Shown here piece after piece: positions 35,532-44,357 of a stretch of 64,000 nucleotides of DNA (position 1 is its first letter; every line of letters begins with the position of its first letter). The stretch is taken from assembly GCF_029952525.1 (NCBI RefSeq), contig NZ_JASAOF010000005.1, forward strand, positions 62,001-126,000, written 5' to 3'. A model generated the notes under the pieces. It ran no database searches, was not told where the DNA came from, and saw only the letters and a list, made by a program, of their open reading frames with translations. The DNA comes from Saccharopolyspora ipomoeae. Lineage in GTDB: Bacteria; Actinomycetota; Actinomycetes; Mycobacteriales; Pseudonocardiaceae. The position numbers and the translations under genes were made by a program.

Positions 35532-35909
35532 ATGGAGAGCATGGATCCCGACATCAACGAACACCAAGCACCCTTCAGCGCGGTGACCGAGTGGTCGGGC
35601 CGCACGCTCTTCGTCACCGCCACCGGCGAGGTCGAGCTCGTCAACGCGCCGCAGCTGGAGACGGTCCTGGACCAGGCGACCGGCGACCGGCCCGACGTGC
35701 TGGTGCTCGACATCACCGCCGTCACGTTCCTGTCGTCGGCCGGACTGGCCGTGTTCGTGCGCACGCACCGCAACGCCGAGGCGGCGGACATCCGCTTCCG
35801 CGTCGTCGCGAACAACCCGGCCACCCGGCGTCCGATCCAGCTCATGGGTTTGGACGAGGAGTTCGACGTCTTCTCCGACCGGGAAGAAGCGCTCGCGAGG
35901 AGTTTGTGA
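35532..35909 (+). CDS. STAS-domain anti-anti-sigma factor
   Basis: A 125-residue STAS protein (RsbV/SpoIIAA type). The phospho-acceptor serine lies in VTFLSSAGLAVFV, after the DVLVLDITAV strand. Start chosen at MESMDPD (35532); an ATG at 35541 is the alternative, as no strong RBS decides. It is 58 bp upstream of the anti-sigma kinase gene and divergent from the PP2C phosphatase, completing a partner-switching set. Confidence 0.88.
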   Translation: MESMDPDINEHQAPFSAVTEWSGRTLFVTATGEVELVNAPQLETVLDQATGDRPDVLVLDITAVTFLSSAGLAVFVRTHRNAEAADIRFRVVANNPATRRPIQLMGLDEEFDVFSDREEALARSL

Positions 35910-35967
35910 TCGGGCGGGCGCGCCTACCCTAGAGCTGCGAGTGAGCCGGAACTGTTAGGACGCATCT

Positions 35968-36426
35968 ATGGCACCCGCTCAGGCCGGTGGGCCGGGGTCC
36001 GGGGGCGTTGACGAGCTCCGCCGCCACGGCGTGCCCGCCGCTGCCGGCAACCTGCCGCCGCTGCGCGACGAGGTGGATGAGTGGGCCCGAGCGGCGGGCC
36101 TCGGCGAGGAGATCGCCGAGTCGTTGGCCCTGGCCACCTACGAGGCGATGGCGAACGCCGTCGAACACGCCTACGCCGACGGCGACGGCTTCCTCGACCT
36201 GGACGTCGTCCGCGACGCCGCCGGGGTCGAGGTGACGGTCACCGACCACGGCAGCTGGCGCCCGCCGCACGAGAGCGATCCGAAGCGCAAGCGCGGCCTG
36301 CCCCTCATCGAACGGCTCGCCGACGAGGCCGTGGTGACCTCCGGCGAGCACGGCACCCGCGTCCAGATGCGCTGGACCGCACCGGTGCGGCACAGCGACG
36401 ACGACATGGCGGCGGCGGACGCCTGA
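35968..36426 (+). CDS. HATPase-type anti-sigma factor kinase (RsbW-like)
   Basis: A 152-residue GHKL ATPase. The N-box is ALATYEAMANAVEHAY and the G1 box is VTDHGSWRPP; the KRKRGLPLIERLADE segment forms the ATP lid. Proteins of this type bind a sigma factor or phosphorylate a STAS antagonist. No sigma factor gene is found in this window, so the target is elsewhere. The gene ends 4 nt from a convergent hydrolase gene. Confidence 0.87.
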   Translation: MAPAQAGGPGSGGVDELRRHGVPAAAGNLPPLRDEVDEWARAAGLGEEIAESLALATYEAMANAVEHAYADGDGFLDLDVVRDAAGVEVTVTDHGSWRPPHESDPKRKRGLPLIERLADEAVVTSGEHGTRVQMRWTAPVRHSDDDMAAADA

Positions 36427-36430
36427 GCGT

Positions 36431-37177
36431 TCAGCCGGTGAGAAATCCCTCGACGAGGTCGCCGAATTCGCGTGGTGCTGAGTACGGCACCATGTGTGCG
36501 GCTCCGGGCCAGGTGACGAGGCGGCCTCGGGGCAGCGAGGAGGCCACCCGCCGCGCCCAGCCGTGCGGGACGAGCGCGTCGTGCTCTCCCCTGACCACCA
36601 GGACCGGGACGTCGATCGCGGGCAGCTTGTCCTCGACGCGGTCGCGGATCGACTCGGCGAAACTGCTCATCACGCGGCGGAACCCGGCTTCGCGGTAGTC
36701 GCGGAAGGTCAGCGGCGCCAGACCGCGCGGTTCGTGACGCGAATTGCGCAGCCACCGCCGCAGCTGCCCCACCGCGCTGCGGGCCCGGGGATCGGTGGTC
36801 GGACCGACCAGGACGAGACCGCGCACCTTCTCCGGAGCACGCAGCGCGGCTTCGACCGCGACCTGACAGCCGAACGAGCAGCCCAGCAGGCTCACCTCGC
36901 CCAGTCCGGCCGCGTCCCGCCACGCCTCGACGGCCTGGGCCAGTCCGTCGAGGTCGAGCGGCCGACGAGGCCCGCTGCTCGATCCGAAGCCCGGCAGGTC
37001 GACCGCCCACGTCTCGCGGATGCCCGAACGCCCGGCCACGAAGGGCAGCAGTTCGCGGCTGGAGACACCGGCTCCGTGCACGCACACCAGCGGCGGGCGT
37101 GATCCGCCCACGTGCCAGGCCACCAGACCGTCGGGCGAGAGTTCCGGGCGTTGCAGGACGTTCCGGGTGCGCTGCAT
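36431..37177 (-). CDS. Alpha/beta hydrolase
   Basis: A 248-residue alpha/beta hydrolase starting MQRTRNVLQRP; GGAGAGGA precedes the ATG. The oxyanion-hole HGAG, nucleophile elbow GCSFG, Asp in GEHDALVP and His in GAAHMVP give a complete Ser-Asp-His triad. The substrate is not apparent; the fold is shared by esterases, haloperoxidases and epoxide hydrolases. It appears monocistronic. Confidence 0.83.
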   Translation of the reverse strand: MQRTRNVLQRPELSPDGLVAWHVGGSRPPLVCVHGAGVSSRELLPFVAGRSGIRETWAVDLPGFGSSSGPRRPLDLDGLAQAVEAWRDAAGLGEVSLLGCSFGCQVAVEAALRAPEKVRGLVLVGPTTDPRARSAVGQLRRWLRNSRHEPRGLAPLTFRDYREAGFRRVMSSFAESIRDRVEDKLPAIDVPVLVVRGEHDALVPHGWARRVASSLPRGRLVTWPGAAHMVPYSAPREFGDLVEGFLTG

Positions 37178-37324
37178 GCGAATCCTCTCCGGCCGGCTGA
37201 CGCGACGCGTCGTGCGGGTCGAACGATCATCGGCCGATCCGAGCGAAGACGTGTGAGCGGTGGCCCGCACGGGTATTCCGACGGCCGACCGGATGATCAA
37301 CACACCTCTCGATTGGGGTGACAG

Positions 37325-37618
37325 ATGACCGCCACGACACGGCTTCCCAAGCCCACCAGCGAATCCTGGCAGTGGCAACTGCGCGCGGCTTGCCGCGACC
37401 TCAGGACGAGCCGCTTCTTCCACCCCGACAACGAGCGGGGGCAGCCGCGCGCCGAGCGCGAGCGGCAGGCCAAGGCCGTGTGCAGGCGCTGCCCGGTCAT
37501 CGCGCAGTGCCGGGAGCACGCGCTCAGGACGCACGAGCCCTACGGCGTGTGGGGTGGGCTCGGCGAGCAGGAACGCCGGGCGCTGCTGGGCCACCGGCGC
37601 AACGGGGCAGCGGCCTAG
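37325..37618 (+). CDS. whiB3: WhiB-family iron-sulfur regulator (WhiB3/WhiD-like)
   Basis: A 97-residue WhiB protein. Four cysteines for the [4Fe-4S] cluster are present: one in AACRDL, two in VCRRCPV and one in QCREHA. The GVWGG turn and a basic C-terminus follow. The N-terminal LPKPTSESWQWQLRAACR and FFHPDNERGQPRAERE match WhiB3 of mycobacteria and WhiD of Streptomyces more than other classes. Such proteins bind sigma factor region 4 and sense redox or NO. RBS GGGGTGAC before the ATG. The gene is followed by a strong hairpin. Confidence 0.92.
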   Translation: MTATTRLPKPTSESWQWQLRAACRDLRTSRFFHPDNERGQPRAERERQAKAVCRRCPVIAQCREHALRTHEPYGVWGGLGEQERRALLGHRRNGAAA

Positions 37619-37658
37619 GAACTTCTCAGGGACGAGCGCGGAGAAGACGAAATCTCAA

Positions 37659-37687
37659 CGGCGCCGGGGGTGTTCCTCCCGGCGCCG
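37659..37687. terminator. Bidirectional hairpin after whiB
   Basis: CGGCGCCGGG (37659-37668) and CCCGGCGCCG (37678-37687) form a perfect 10-bp stem. It lies between the convergent whiB and CocE-like genes. Confidence 0.75.
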
Positions 37688-37699
37688 AGCCGTTTTCGC

Positions 37700-39721
37700 T
37701 CAGACGTGGTCGCGCGGGATGCGGCGGTCCCAGTTCTTGGAGAACACCCGCTCGCCACCGAGGTAGCCGTCCAGCTCGGCGTGCAGCCGGAACTCGTGGG
37801 GTGTCGAGGTGAGCGAGGTGCGCGTCCTGGTCTGCACCGACCAGTCGCCGCGGGCGAACCGCAGCGTCCACTCCGCCTCGCCGCGCGCGGAGTCGAAGTC
37901 CTCGCCGACCCAGCTGTAGCGCTCGACGGCCCGCCGGTCGACGTCGAGGTCGATGTCGCTGAAGCGCACCCGGCCCAGGTCCTTGATGACCTCCAGCGAC
38001 GACCGGTAGTCGACGAGGTCCCTGCTCACCTGCCACTGCTCCGCACCGGGGATGAGCTGCTTGGCCTGCACCGGCTGCGTGCCCTCGGGCTCGCCGAACA
38101 GCGGCGCGGGGAGCTCGGCGGCCTCCTCTGCCGGGCGCAGCGGCAGTTCGAGCTCGCTGTCCTCCGGGTGAACGGTCAACCGCACCGGCTCCGGCGGTGG
38201 CCAGGCCAGCGGCCAGTACGAAGTGGACAGCGCCAGCCGGATGCGGTGCCCCGCCGGGAACGCCTGCGCGACACCGTTGAGCCGCAGCTGGACCTGGTAG
38301 CGCACACCGGGTTCCAGCGGCTTCGGCTCGTCGTGGCCGTCCCGGTGGGTCAGGTTGAGCAGCCCGTAGGTCACGCGCGTGGCCTGACCCTCCGGGCCGA
38401 CGTCGGACAGCCGCGCGGCCAGCATCGCCACCGGGCGGTCGACCTCCACGCAGACGTCCAGCAGCGGGCCGCCGAGGATCTCGCAGCGCTCCTGGAGCGG
38501 GTCGGTGTCGAACACCAGCGAACCGCCGTCCTCCTCGCGCTGGTCGTAGGGGAGGTCCGGCGGCGCGTTGTAGGAGCACCACTTGCCGGCGTACTGCCCG
38601 ACCGACAGCGGTGAGCACACCGTCACCGGTGGGCTCCGGCGCTCCTCCCCCGGTCGTCCGATCCTGTTCTGCGCCAACGGGAACCGGGTGCGGTGCACGT
38701 GCGGCGATGGCCACGACGGCTCGCCGACCCATCGACCGGGCCGGTCCTCGTAGCTGGTGGAGGGCGGCATGCTCTCCTGCATCCAGGTGCACAGCATCGG
38801 CTCGTCCATCACGCCGTTGTCGACGTCCTTGAGCCAGCGGTCCCACCAGCGCACGAGCTCCTGCAGGAACCCGATGGCCGGGCCCGGCCGGCCCAGGTGC
38901 GGGTACTTGTGCGACCACGGCCCGATCAGGCCGCGGCGCGGCACGCCGAGGTTCTGCATCAGGCGGAACACCGCGTTGGAGTAGCCGTCGGCCCAGCCGC
39001 TGACCGCCAGCACCGGGCAGCCGACGTCGGAGAAGTCCTCGCAGATCGAGCCGTGCCGCCAGTAGTCGTCGCGGCGCTGGTGCCGCAGCCAGGTGTCCAG
39101 CCACAGGCCGCTGTCCTCCAAGCGCTCGCGCCACATCTCCTCCCAGCGGTCCCCGACCACGGCCGGGTCGGGCGGGCAGGAGTTGTAGGCGAACATGGTG
39201 CTCGCCCACGACAGGTTGTCGCTGAGCAGGCAGCCGCCCATGTAGTGCACGTCGTCGGCGTAGCGGTCGTCGGCGCAGCACAGCGCGGCGATCGCGCCGA
39301 GGCTCTCCGGGCGGCGGGCGGCGACCTGCAGGGCGTTGAAGCCGCCCCAGGAGATGCCCATCATGCCGGTGCGGCCGGTGCACCAGGGCTGCTCGGCCAG
39401 CCAGGCCAGCACCTGCTCCGCGTCGGAGAGTTCGAGCTCCAGGTATTCGTCGGTGAGCACGCCGTCGGATTCGCCGCTGCCGCGCAGGTCCACGCGCGCG
39501 CAGGCGTAGCCGTGCCCGGCCAGGTACGGGTGGTGGATCGAGTCGCGGATCGCGGTGAGGTCGCGCTGCCGGTACGGGATGAACTCCAGCACCGCGGGGA
39601 CCGGCTCGGTGTCCGATGCCACGGGCCGCCACAACCGGCCGGAGAGCCGGGTCCCGTCGGACATCGGGATCCCGATCTCCTCCTGCTTGATCTCGCTGGG
39701 GAGCTCGCTCACCTCGTGCAC
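37700..39721 (-). CDS. CocE/NonD-type X-Pro dipeptidyl-peptidase family hydrolase
   Basis: A 673-residue serine hydrolase of the CocE/NonD family. The N-terminal alpha/beta hydrolase domain carries RVDLRGSGESDG and the nucleophile GISWGG; a helical cap (about 160-300) and a C-terminal jelly-roll domain (RVTYGLLNLTHRD onwards) complete the architecture. These enzymes hydrolyse esters or acyl-amides such as cocaine, glutaryl-7-ACA or X-Pro peptides; the real substrate is unknown. GTG start after GAGGAGG. No signal peptide, so it is probably cytoplasmic. Confidence 0.85.
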   Translation of the reverse strand: MHEVSELPSEIKQEEIGIPMSDGTRLSGRLWRPVASDTEPVPAVLEFIPYRQRDLTAIRDSIHHPYLAGHGYACARVDLRGSGESDGVLTDEYLELELSDAEQVLAWLAEQPWCTGRTGMMGISWGGFNALQVAARRPESLGAIAALCCADDRYADDVHYMGGCLLSDNLSWASTMFAYNSCPPDPAVVGDRWEEMWRERLEDSGLWLDTWLRHQRRDDYWRHGSICEDFSDVGCPVLAVSGWADGYSNAVFRLMQNLGVPRRGLIGPWSHKYPHLGRPGPAIGFLQELVRWWDRWLKDVDNGVMDEPMLCTWMQESMPPSTSYEDRPGRWVGEPSWPSPHVHRTRFPLAQNRIGRPGEERRSPPVTVCSPLSVGQYAGKWCSYNAPPDLPYDQREEDGGSLVFDTDPLQERCEILGGPLLDVCVEVDRPVAMLAARLSDVGPEGQATRVTYGLLNLTHRDGHDEPKPLEPGVRYQVQLRLNGVAQAFPAGHRIRLALSTSYWPLAWPPPEPVRLTVHPEDSELELPLRPAEEAAELPAPLFGEPEGTQPVQAKQLIPGAEQWQVSRDLVDYRSSLEVIKDLGRVRFSDIDLDVDRRAVERYSWVGEDFDSARGEAEWTLRFARGDWSVQTRTRTSLTSTPHEFRLHAELDGYLGGERVFSKNWDRRIPRDHV

Positions 39722-39913
39722 GCGTCCTCCTCGCGGTAGTTCGGCAGAGCTCGGGCACCACCCGGTGATTTACCCACCGAGCCTCGCGGCCATGCGCGAT
39801 CGGCGCAGGTTTCACCACCCGGACCAGCGGTTACTCGTGGAACGGAAGTGCTGGCAGCGACGGGTGGGAGCTCCCGCGAGGGCTCCCACCACCTCGGCGG
39901 AAGGGCTGGGCAC

Positions 39914-40894
39914 GTGGTTCGGTTCGGGTACACGCTGATGACGGAGCAGTCGGGGCCGCGCGAGCTGGTCAAGCACGCGGCCGCCGCCGAGCGCGCGGGT
40001 TTCGACTTCGCGGTGATGAGCGACCACTACTCGCCGTGGCTGGACGAGCAGGGCCATTCCCCGTACGCGTGGAGCGTGCTGGGGGCCGTGGCGCAGGCGA
40101 CCGAGACCCTGGACCTGATGAGCTTCGTGACGGCGCCCATCATGCGGTACCACCCGGCGGTCGTCGCGCAGAAGGCCGCCACGGTCGGGCTGCTGTCCGA
40201 CGACCGGTTCACCCTCGGTGTCGGCTCCGGCGAGAACCTCAACGAGCACGTCATCGGGCAGGGCTGGCCGCCGGTGAACGTGCGGCACGAGCAGCTCACC
40301 GAGGCGCTGCGGATCATCTCCGCGCTGTTCGGCGGCGGCTACGTGAACTTCGTCGGCGACCACTACCGGGTCGACTCGGCGAAGCTGTGGGACCGGCCCG
40401 ACCGGCGGGTGCCGATCGCCACCGCCGTTTCCGGTGCGCAGTCCGTCGAGAAGTTCGCCCCGCTGTCGGACGCGATGATCGCCGTCGAGCCCGACGCCTC
40501 GCTGTGCGAGGGCTGGGACTCGGCGGTCGGGCCCGGCGCCCGGAAGTTCGGGCAGCAGCCGATCTGCTGGGACCCGTCCGAGGAGGCCGCCGCCAAGCGG
40601 GCCTGGGCTCAACTGCGCTGGTTCGCCTCCGGCTGGAAGGTCAACTCGGAGCTGCCCGGCCCGGCCGGTTTCGCCGCCGCCACGCAGCACGTGCGCATCG
40701 ACGACGTCACCGCTGGCATTCCCTGCGGCCCGGACCTCGACGCGATCGTGGAATCGGTGTCGTCGTACTGGGAGGCCGGTTTCACCGACATCGCGCTGGT
40801 GCAGGTCGGGGTGGACGAGGACCCGGCGGGCTTCTTCGGTTTCGCGCGGGAGAAGCTGCTGCCCGCGCTGCGCGAGGCGGCACCGGCCGGGTGA
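39914..40894 (+). CDS. F420-dependent LLM class oxidoreductase (TIGR03557-like)
   Basis: A 326-residue luciferase-like TIM-barrel protein. The GTG at 39914 is chosen, since VRFGYTLMTEQSGPRELVKHAAAAERAGFDFAVMSDHYSPWL is where the family sequence starts. GVGSGENLNEHVIGQGWP and the ISALFGGGYVNFVGDHYRV region match F420-dependent glucose-6-phosphate dehydrogenase/Mer relatives. It should transfer hydride with reduced F420. The substrate is unknown. A hairpin follows the stop. Confidence 0.8.
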   Translation: MVRFGYTLMTEQSGPRELVKHAAAAERAGFDFAVMSDHYSPWLDEQGHSPYAWSVLGAVAQATETLDLMSFVTAPIMRYHPAVVAQKAATVGLLSDDRFTLGVGSGENLNEHVIGQGWPPVNVRHEQLTEALRIISALFGGGYVNFVGDHYRVDSAKLWDRPDRRVPIATAVSGAQSVEKFAPLSDAMIAVEPDASLCEGWDSAVGPGARKFGQQPICWDPSEEAAAKRAWAQLRWFASGWKVNSELPGPAGFAAATQHVRIDDVTAGIPCGPDLDAIVESVSSYWEAGFTDIALVQVGVDEDPAGFFGFAREKLLPALREAAPAG

Positions 40895-40896
40895 GG

Positions 40897-40918
40897 TTCC
40901 ACCGGCGACCGGTGGGAA
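40897..40918. terminator. Imperfect hairpin after the LLM oxidoreductase
   Basis: TTCC-ACCGG and CCGGTGGGAA fold with a single-nucleotide bulge around a 3-nt loop, just after the stop at 40894, and TTTC follows. A plausible terminator. Confidence 0.5.
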
Positions 40919-41003
40919 TTTCACCGCCCGCACCGGGTTTGACCACTTCCGCCACTGCCAATCCCCTTGGTGCGAAGGGAATGTCCGCGACGAGGAGGAT
41001 CCG

Positions 41004-41234
41004 ATGGGAGTCCAGACCGACAGTCCGGTGAAGGACAAGAACTACAACCTGATCACCGTGCTGCAGTTGTCCTTGCACCACGCGTGGATGTTGGACCAGT
41101 ACGTCAAGGACGCCGAGTCGCAAGGCGATGAGGAGCTGGCCAAGTGGCTCCACCGAATTCAGGACAACAACCTGAAGGCCGGTGAGCAGGGCAAGCAGAT
41201 GCTGTTGAAGCGGCTGCACGACGAGAACGGCTGA
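41004..41234 (+). CDS. Small conserved-type protein of unknown function
   Basis: A 76-residue, strongly helical protein: LITVLQLSLHHAWMLDQYVKDAESQGDEELAKWLHRIQDNNLKAGEQGKQMLLKRL. GAGGAGGA precedes the ATG. Amphipathic helices and no transmembrane segment. Its short length and codon bias support real coding. No domain recognised. It is followed 13 bp later by another small frame, and the pair seems to form an operon between the LLM oxidoreductase and the TPP enzyme. Confidence 0.65.
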   Translation: MGVQTDSPVKDKNYNLITVLQLSLHHAWMLDQYVKDAESQGDEELAKWLHRIQDNNLKAGEQGKQMLLKRLHDENG

Positions 41235-41247
41235 GAGGACGACGACC

Positions 41248-41439
41248 ATGCCCGGTGACCGGATCCGTGAACTCACCAAGCGAGTGCGCGACGGGATCGC
41301 GCAGCACAACCCCGTGAAGCCGAAGGACGAGGCTTCCGCCACCGATCAGGTGCAGCAGCGTCGCTCCGGCAGGGCGAACTCGCTGCTGGACACCGGTCCG
41401 CGGGTTCCTCCCCAGTCAGGTCCGCGCAGGAAGCGCTGA
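41248..41439 (+). CDS. Small basic protein, hypothetical
   Basis: A 63-residue frame, preceded by GAGAGGA, starting MPGDRIRELTKRVRDGI. It is Arg/Lys/Pro-rich with no recognised domain. It sits 13 bp after the previous small gene and ends just before a strong hairpin. That position and the RBS are the evidence that it is real. Confidence 0.5.
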   Translation: MPGDRIRELTKRVRDGIAQHNPVKPKDEASATDQVQQRRSGRANSLLDTGPRVPPQSGPRRKR

Positions 41440-41442
41440 AAT

Positions 41443-41477
41443 AGCGGTGGCGCCACGACACCCGGGGCGCCACCGCT
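41443..41477. terminator. Bidirectional hairpin
   Basis: AGCGGTGGCGCC (41443-41454) pairs with GGCGCCACCGCT (41466-41477): a perfect 12-bp stem with an 11-nt loop, between convergent genes, followed on the plus strand by a T-rich CTTCTC. Confidence 0.8.
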
Positions 41478-41507
41478 CTTCTCGGGATCAGCCCCTCCCG
41501 GCAGGGA

Positions 41508-43292
41508 TCAGCCCCGCCCCGGCAGGAAGTCCTGGGCCTTGGCCTTGACGCCTTCCTTGACCACCGACCACGCCTCCGGGTCCCCCTTGAGCATCGCCGC
41601 GGCCATCGACTCCACCTGGCTCCAGTCCGCCTGCGGCGGGATCGGCGGCACCGACGGATCGGTGACGAACTCGACCAGGCAGGGCTGCCTGCTCGCCAGC
41701 GCGTCCCGCCACGCGTCGGCGATGTTGCCCGGGTCTTCGACCCGAATCCCGCGGAATCCGGTGCTGCGCGCGAAACCCGCGTAGTCGAAGTCCGGAAGCC
41801 GTTGCGAGGGCGTGAACTGCGGCGCACCGCCCATCGCCCGCAGCTCCCAGGTCACCTGGTTGAGATCGCGGTTGTTGAGCACGCCGACGACCAGGCGCGG
41901 ATCCGACCACTCCTGCCAGCACTGGCCGATCGTGATCAGCTCGTTGATGCCGTTCATCTGCATGGCGCCGTCCCCGACCAGCGCGATCACCGGGCGATCC
42001 GGGTGCGCGAACTTCGCGCCCGTGGCGTACGGAACGCCGGGCCCCATCGTCGCCAGCGTGCCCGACAGCGAGCACCGCACGTCCCCGCGCACGCGCAGGT
42101 GGCGGGCGTACCAGTTGGCGGCCGAGCCGGAGTCGGCGGTGATGATGGCGTCCTCGGGCAGCTGCGGGGACAGCTCGTGGAACACCCGTTCCGGGTTGAC
42201 CGGGTCGGCCTCGACCCCGGCGCGGCGCTCCATCAGCCCCCACCAGTCACGCACCCCGTTCTCGACCTTCTCGCGCCACGCGCGCTCGGTCTTGCGCCGC
42301 AGGCGCGGCAGCAGGGCCTGCAAGGTGGCCTTGGCGTCGCCGAGCAGGTTCACCTCGAACGGGTAGCGCATGCCGATCATCATCGGGTCGATGTCGATCT
42401 GCACGGCTCGGGCCTGCTCGAACTCGGGGAGGTACTGGCTGTAGGGGAAGCTCGCGCCGATCATCAGCAGCGTGTCGCAGTCGCGCATCAGCTCCCACGA
42501 GGGCCGGGTGCCCAACAGCCCGGCGGCACCGGTCACCCACGGCAGGTCGTCGGGCAGGACGTCCTTGCCCAGCAACGCCTTCGCCACGCCGGCGCCAAGC
42601 ACCTCGGCCGCGGTAGTGACCTCCTGCGCGGCCCGGCGGGCGCCCTGGCCGACCATGATCGCCACGCGTTCGCCGGAGTTGAGCACCTCGGCGGCGCGGT
42701 CCAGGTCGGGTTCGGCCGGGATCGTCACCGCCTCGGAGATGCCCACGCTGGAGGGCACCATCTTGAAGTCGTGCGTCGGCGCCGAGTACTCCTGCTCCTG
42801 CACGTCGCCCGGGATGATGAGCGCGGCGACGGTCCGCCGCGCGTGCGCGGTGCGCATCGCGCGGTCCAGCGCGTTGGGCAGCTGCTGGGGCGCGGAGACG
42901 ACCTGCACGTACTCGGCCACGTCCTTGTACAGCGAGGAGAGGTCGACCTCCTGCTGGTAGGAGCCGCCGAGCGAGGTGCTGGCCTGCTGCCCGACGATCG
43001 CCACCACGGGAACGTGGTCGAGCTTGGCGTCGTAGAGCCCGTTGAGGAGGTGGATCGCGCCGGGACCACCGGTCGCCGCGCAGACGCCGACCTCGCCGGA
43101 GAACTTCGCGTAGCCCACGGCTTCGAACGCGGCCAGCTCCTCGTGCCGCGCCTGGATGAAGCGCGGGTCGTCATCGGCGCGCTCCCACGCCGCGAGGATG
43201 CCGTTGATGCCGTCGCCGGGGTAGGCGAAGACGTGCTCCACTCCCCACGTCCGCAGACGTCGCAGCAGGTAGTCGGCCACGGTTTCGGCCAT
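41508..43292 (-). CDS. Thiamine pyrophosphate-requiring enzyme (pyruvate oxidase/acetolactate synthase family)
   Basis: A 594-residue ThDP enzyme with three domains. The catalytic Glu lies in ARHEELAAFEAVGYAKF, the central FAD/nucleotide-type domain spans about 190-330, and the ThDP-binding GDGAMQMNGINELITI...NN is at about 435-465. GTG/ATG choice: the ATG at 43292 has GGAG upstream. Members include pyruvate oxidase (PoxB) and stress-linked actinobacterial homologues. Activity could be decarboxylation of pyruvate to acetate; the specific reaction is not certain. It belongs to a stress-type cluster. Confidence 0.8.
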   Translation of the reverse strand: MAETVADYLLRRLRTWGVEHVFAYPGDGINGILAAWERADDDPRFIQARHEELAAFEAVGYAKFSGEVGVCAATGGPGAIHLLNGLYDAKLDHVPVVAIVGQQASTSLGGSYQQEVDLSSLYKDVAEYVQVVSAPQQLPNALDRAMRTAHARRTVAALIIPGDVQEQEYSAPTHDFKMVPSSVGISEAVTIPAEPDLDRAAEVLNSGERVAIMVGQGARRAAQEVTTAAEVLGAGVAKALLGKDVLPDDLPWVTGAAGLLGTRPSWELMRDCDTLLMIGASFPYSQYLPEFEQARAVQIDIDPMMIGMRYPFEVNLLGDAKATLQALLPRLRRKTERAWREKVENGVRDWWGLMERRAGVEADPVNPERVFHELSPQLPEDAIITADSGSAANWYARHLRVRGDVRCSLSGTLATMGPGVPYATGAKFAHPDRPVIALVGDGAMQMNGINELITIGQCWQEWSDPRLVVGVLNNRDLNQVTWELRAMGGAPQFTPSQRLPDFDYAGFARSTGFRGIRVEDPGNIADAWRDALASRQPCLVEFVTDPSVPPIPPQADWSQVESMAAAMLKGDPEAWSVVKEGVKAKAQDFLPGRG

Positions 43293-43360
43293 GCCGCACA
43301 CTCCGATCATCCTGTTGGGTGCCGTTCTCCGGTGATCTACCCGGTTCGGCGCTCGTTCAA

Positions 43361-44227
43361 TCAGCCCGGATGCGTCTCGCCACCGACCGGGGCCAGCACC
43401 TCGCCGGTGTAGTAGCTCGACAGGCGGTCGGAGGCGAAGAACACGTAGGACGGAGCGATCTCGTCCGGATGCGCCATGCGCTGCATCGGCGTCTGCTCGC
43501 CGAACCCCTCCACCTTGTCCTCGGTGAGCGTCGCCGGGATCAGCGGTGTCCACACCGGACCGGGCGCGACGCAGTTGACCCTGATCCCCCTGTCCGCCAG
43601 CGCCTGAGCGAACGACTTGGTGAGCACGTGCACGGCTCCCTTGCTGGCGGAGTAGTCCATCAGCGACTTGTTGCCGCGGAGGCCGTTGACCGAACCGGTG
43701 TTGATGATCGCGCCGCCTTCCGGCAGGTGCCGCATCGCGGCCTTGCACAGCCAGAACACAGCGTGGACGTTGACCTCGAAGGTCCGGGTGAACTGCTCGG
43801 TGCTGATCGCCTCGATCTCGTCCTGCGGCGCCTGGGTCCCGGCGTGGTTGACCAGCACGTCGAGGCCGCCGAGCCGTTCGGCGGCGTCGTCGACGAGGCT
43901 GGTGCAGTAGTGCTCGTCGGCGACGTCGCCGCGGAACAGGTAGCAGTGCCTGCCCAGCGTCCGCACCAGCTCGGCGGTGCGCTCTGCGTCGGCGTCCTCG
44001 CTCGGGTCCAGGTAGGCGACGGCGACGTCGGCCCCCTCCTTGGCGAAGGCGATGCTCACCGCGCGACCGATGCCGGAGTCGCCGCCGACCACCAGGGCGC
44101 GCTTTCCCGCGAGGTGGCCCGCTCCGGTGTACTCGCGCATCTCGTCGCGCGGCCGGGGCTCCATCGGCTCGGTCGTGCCGGGCGGTCGCTGCTGCTGAGC
44201 CGGTGCGCTCCGGGGCCGTTGGTCCAT
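43361..44227 (-). CDS. SDR family oxidoreductase (YghA-like)
   Basis: A 288-residue short-chain dehydrogenase. An unusual N-terminal extension of ~40 residues, rich in Arg/Pro/Gln, precedes the Rossmann GGDSGIGRA. NHAG, the catalytic Ser and YSASK are in place, and the C-terminal PVGGE-type end matches the YghA/general-stress subfamily. The ATG at 44227 has GGAGGA upstream; an upstream GTG is the alternative. NAD(P)-dependent; substrate unknown. Confidence 0.85.
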   Translation of the reverse strand: MDQRPRSAPAQQQRPPGTTEPMEPRPRDEMREYTGAGHLAGKRALVVGGDSGIGRAVSIAFAKEGADVAVAYLDPSEDADAERTAELVRTLGRHCYLFRGDVADEHYCTSLVDDAAERLGGLDVLVNHAGTQAPQDEIEAISTEQFTRTFEVNVHAVFWLCKAAMRHLPEGGAIINTGSVNGLRGNKSLMDYSASKGAVHVLTKSFAQALADRGIRVNCVAPGPVWTPLIPATLTEDKVEGFGEQTPMQRMAHPDEIAPSYVFFASDRLSSYYTGEVLAPVGGETHPG

Positions 44228-44357
44228 GACGTCCTCCACGTCCGCATGTCGCCGTCATCAGGCCGGATACCCGCTCGGCGGGTCACCTCACACCCTTCTC
44301 GGCGCGGCGAGCCCCACCGGGGTGAAACAGGCCGGATTGAGTGCAGACGATCCGGGT

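Noticed and set aside
43361-44227. Possible fusion protein because of the ~40-residue N-terminal extension of the SDR
   Set aside because: The extension is low-complexity and contains no domain; such tails are normal for this stress-type SDR group.
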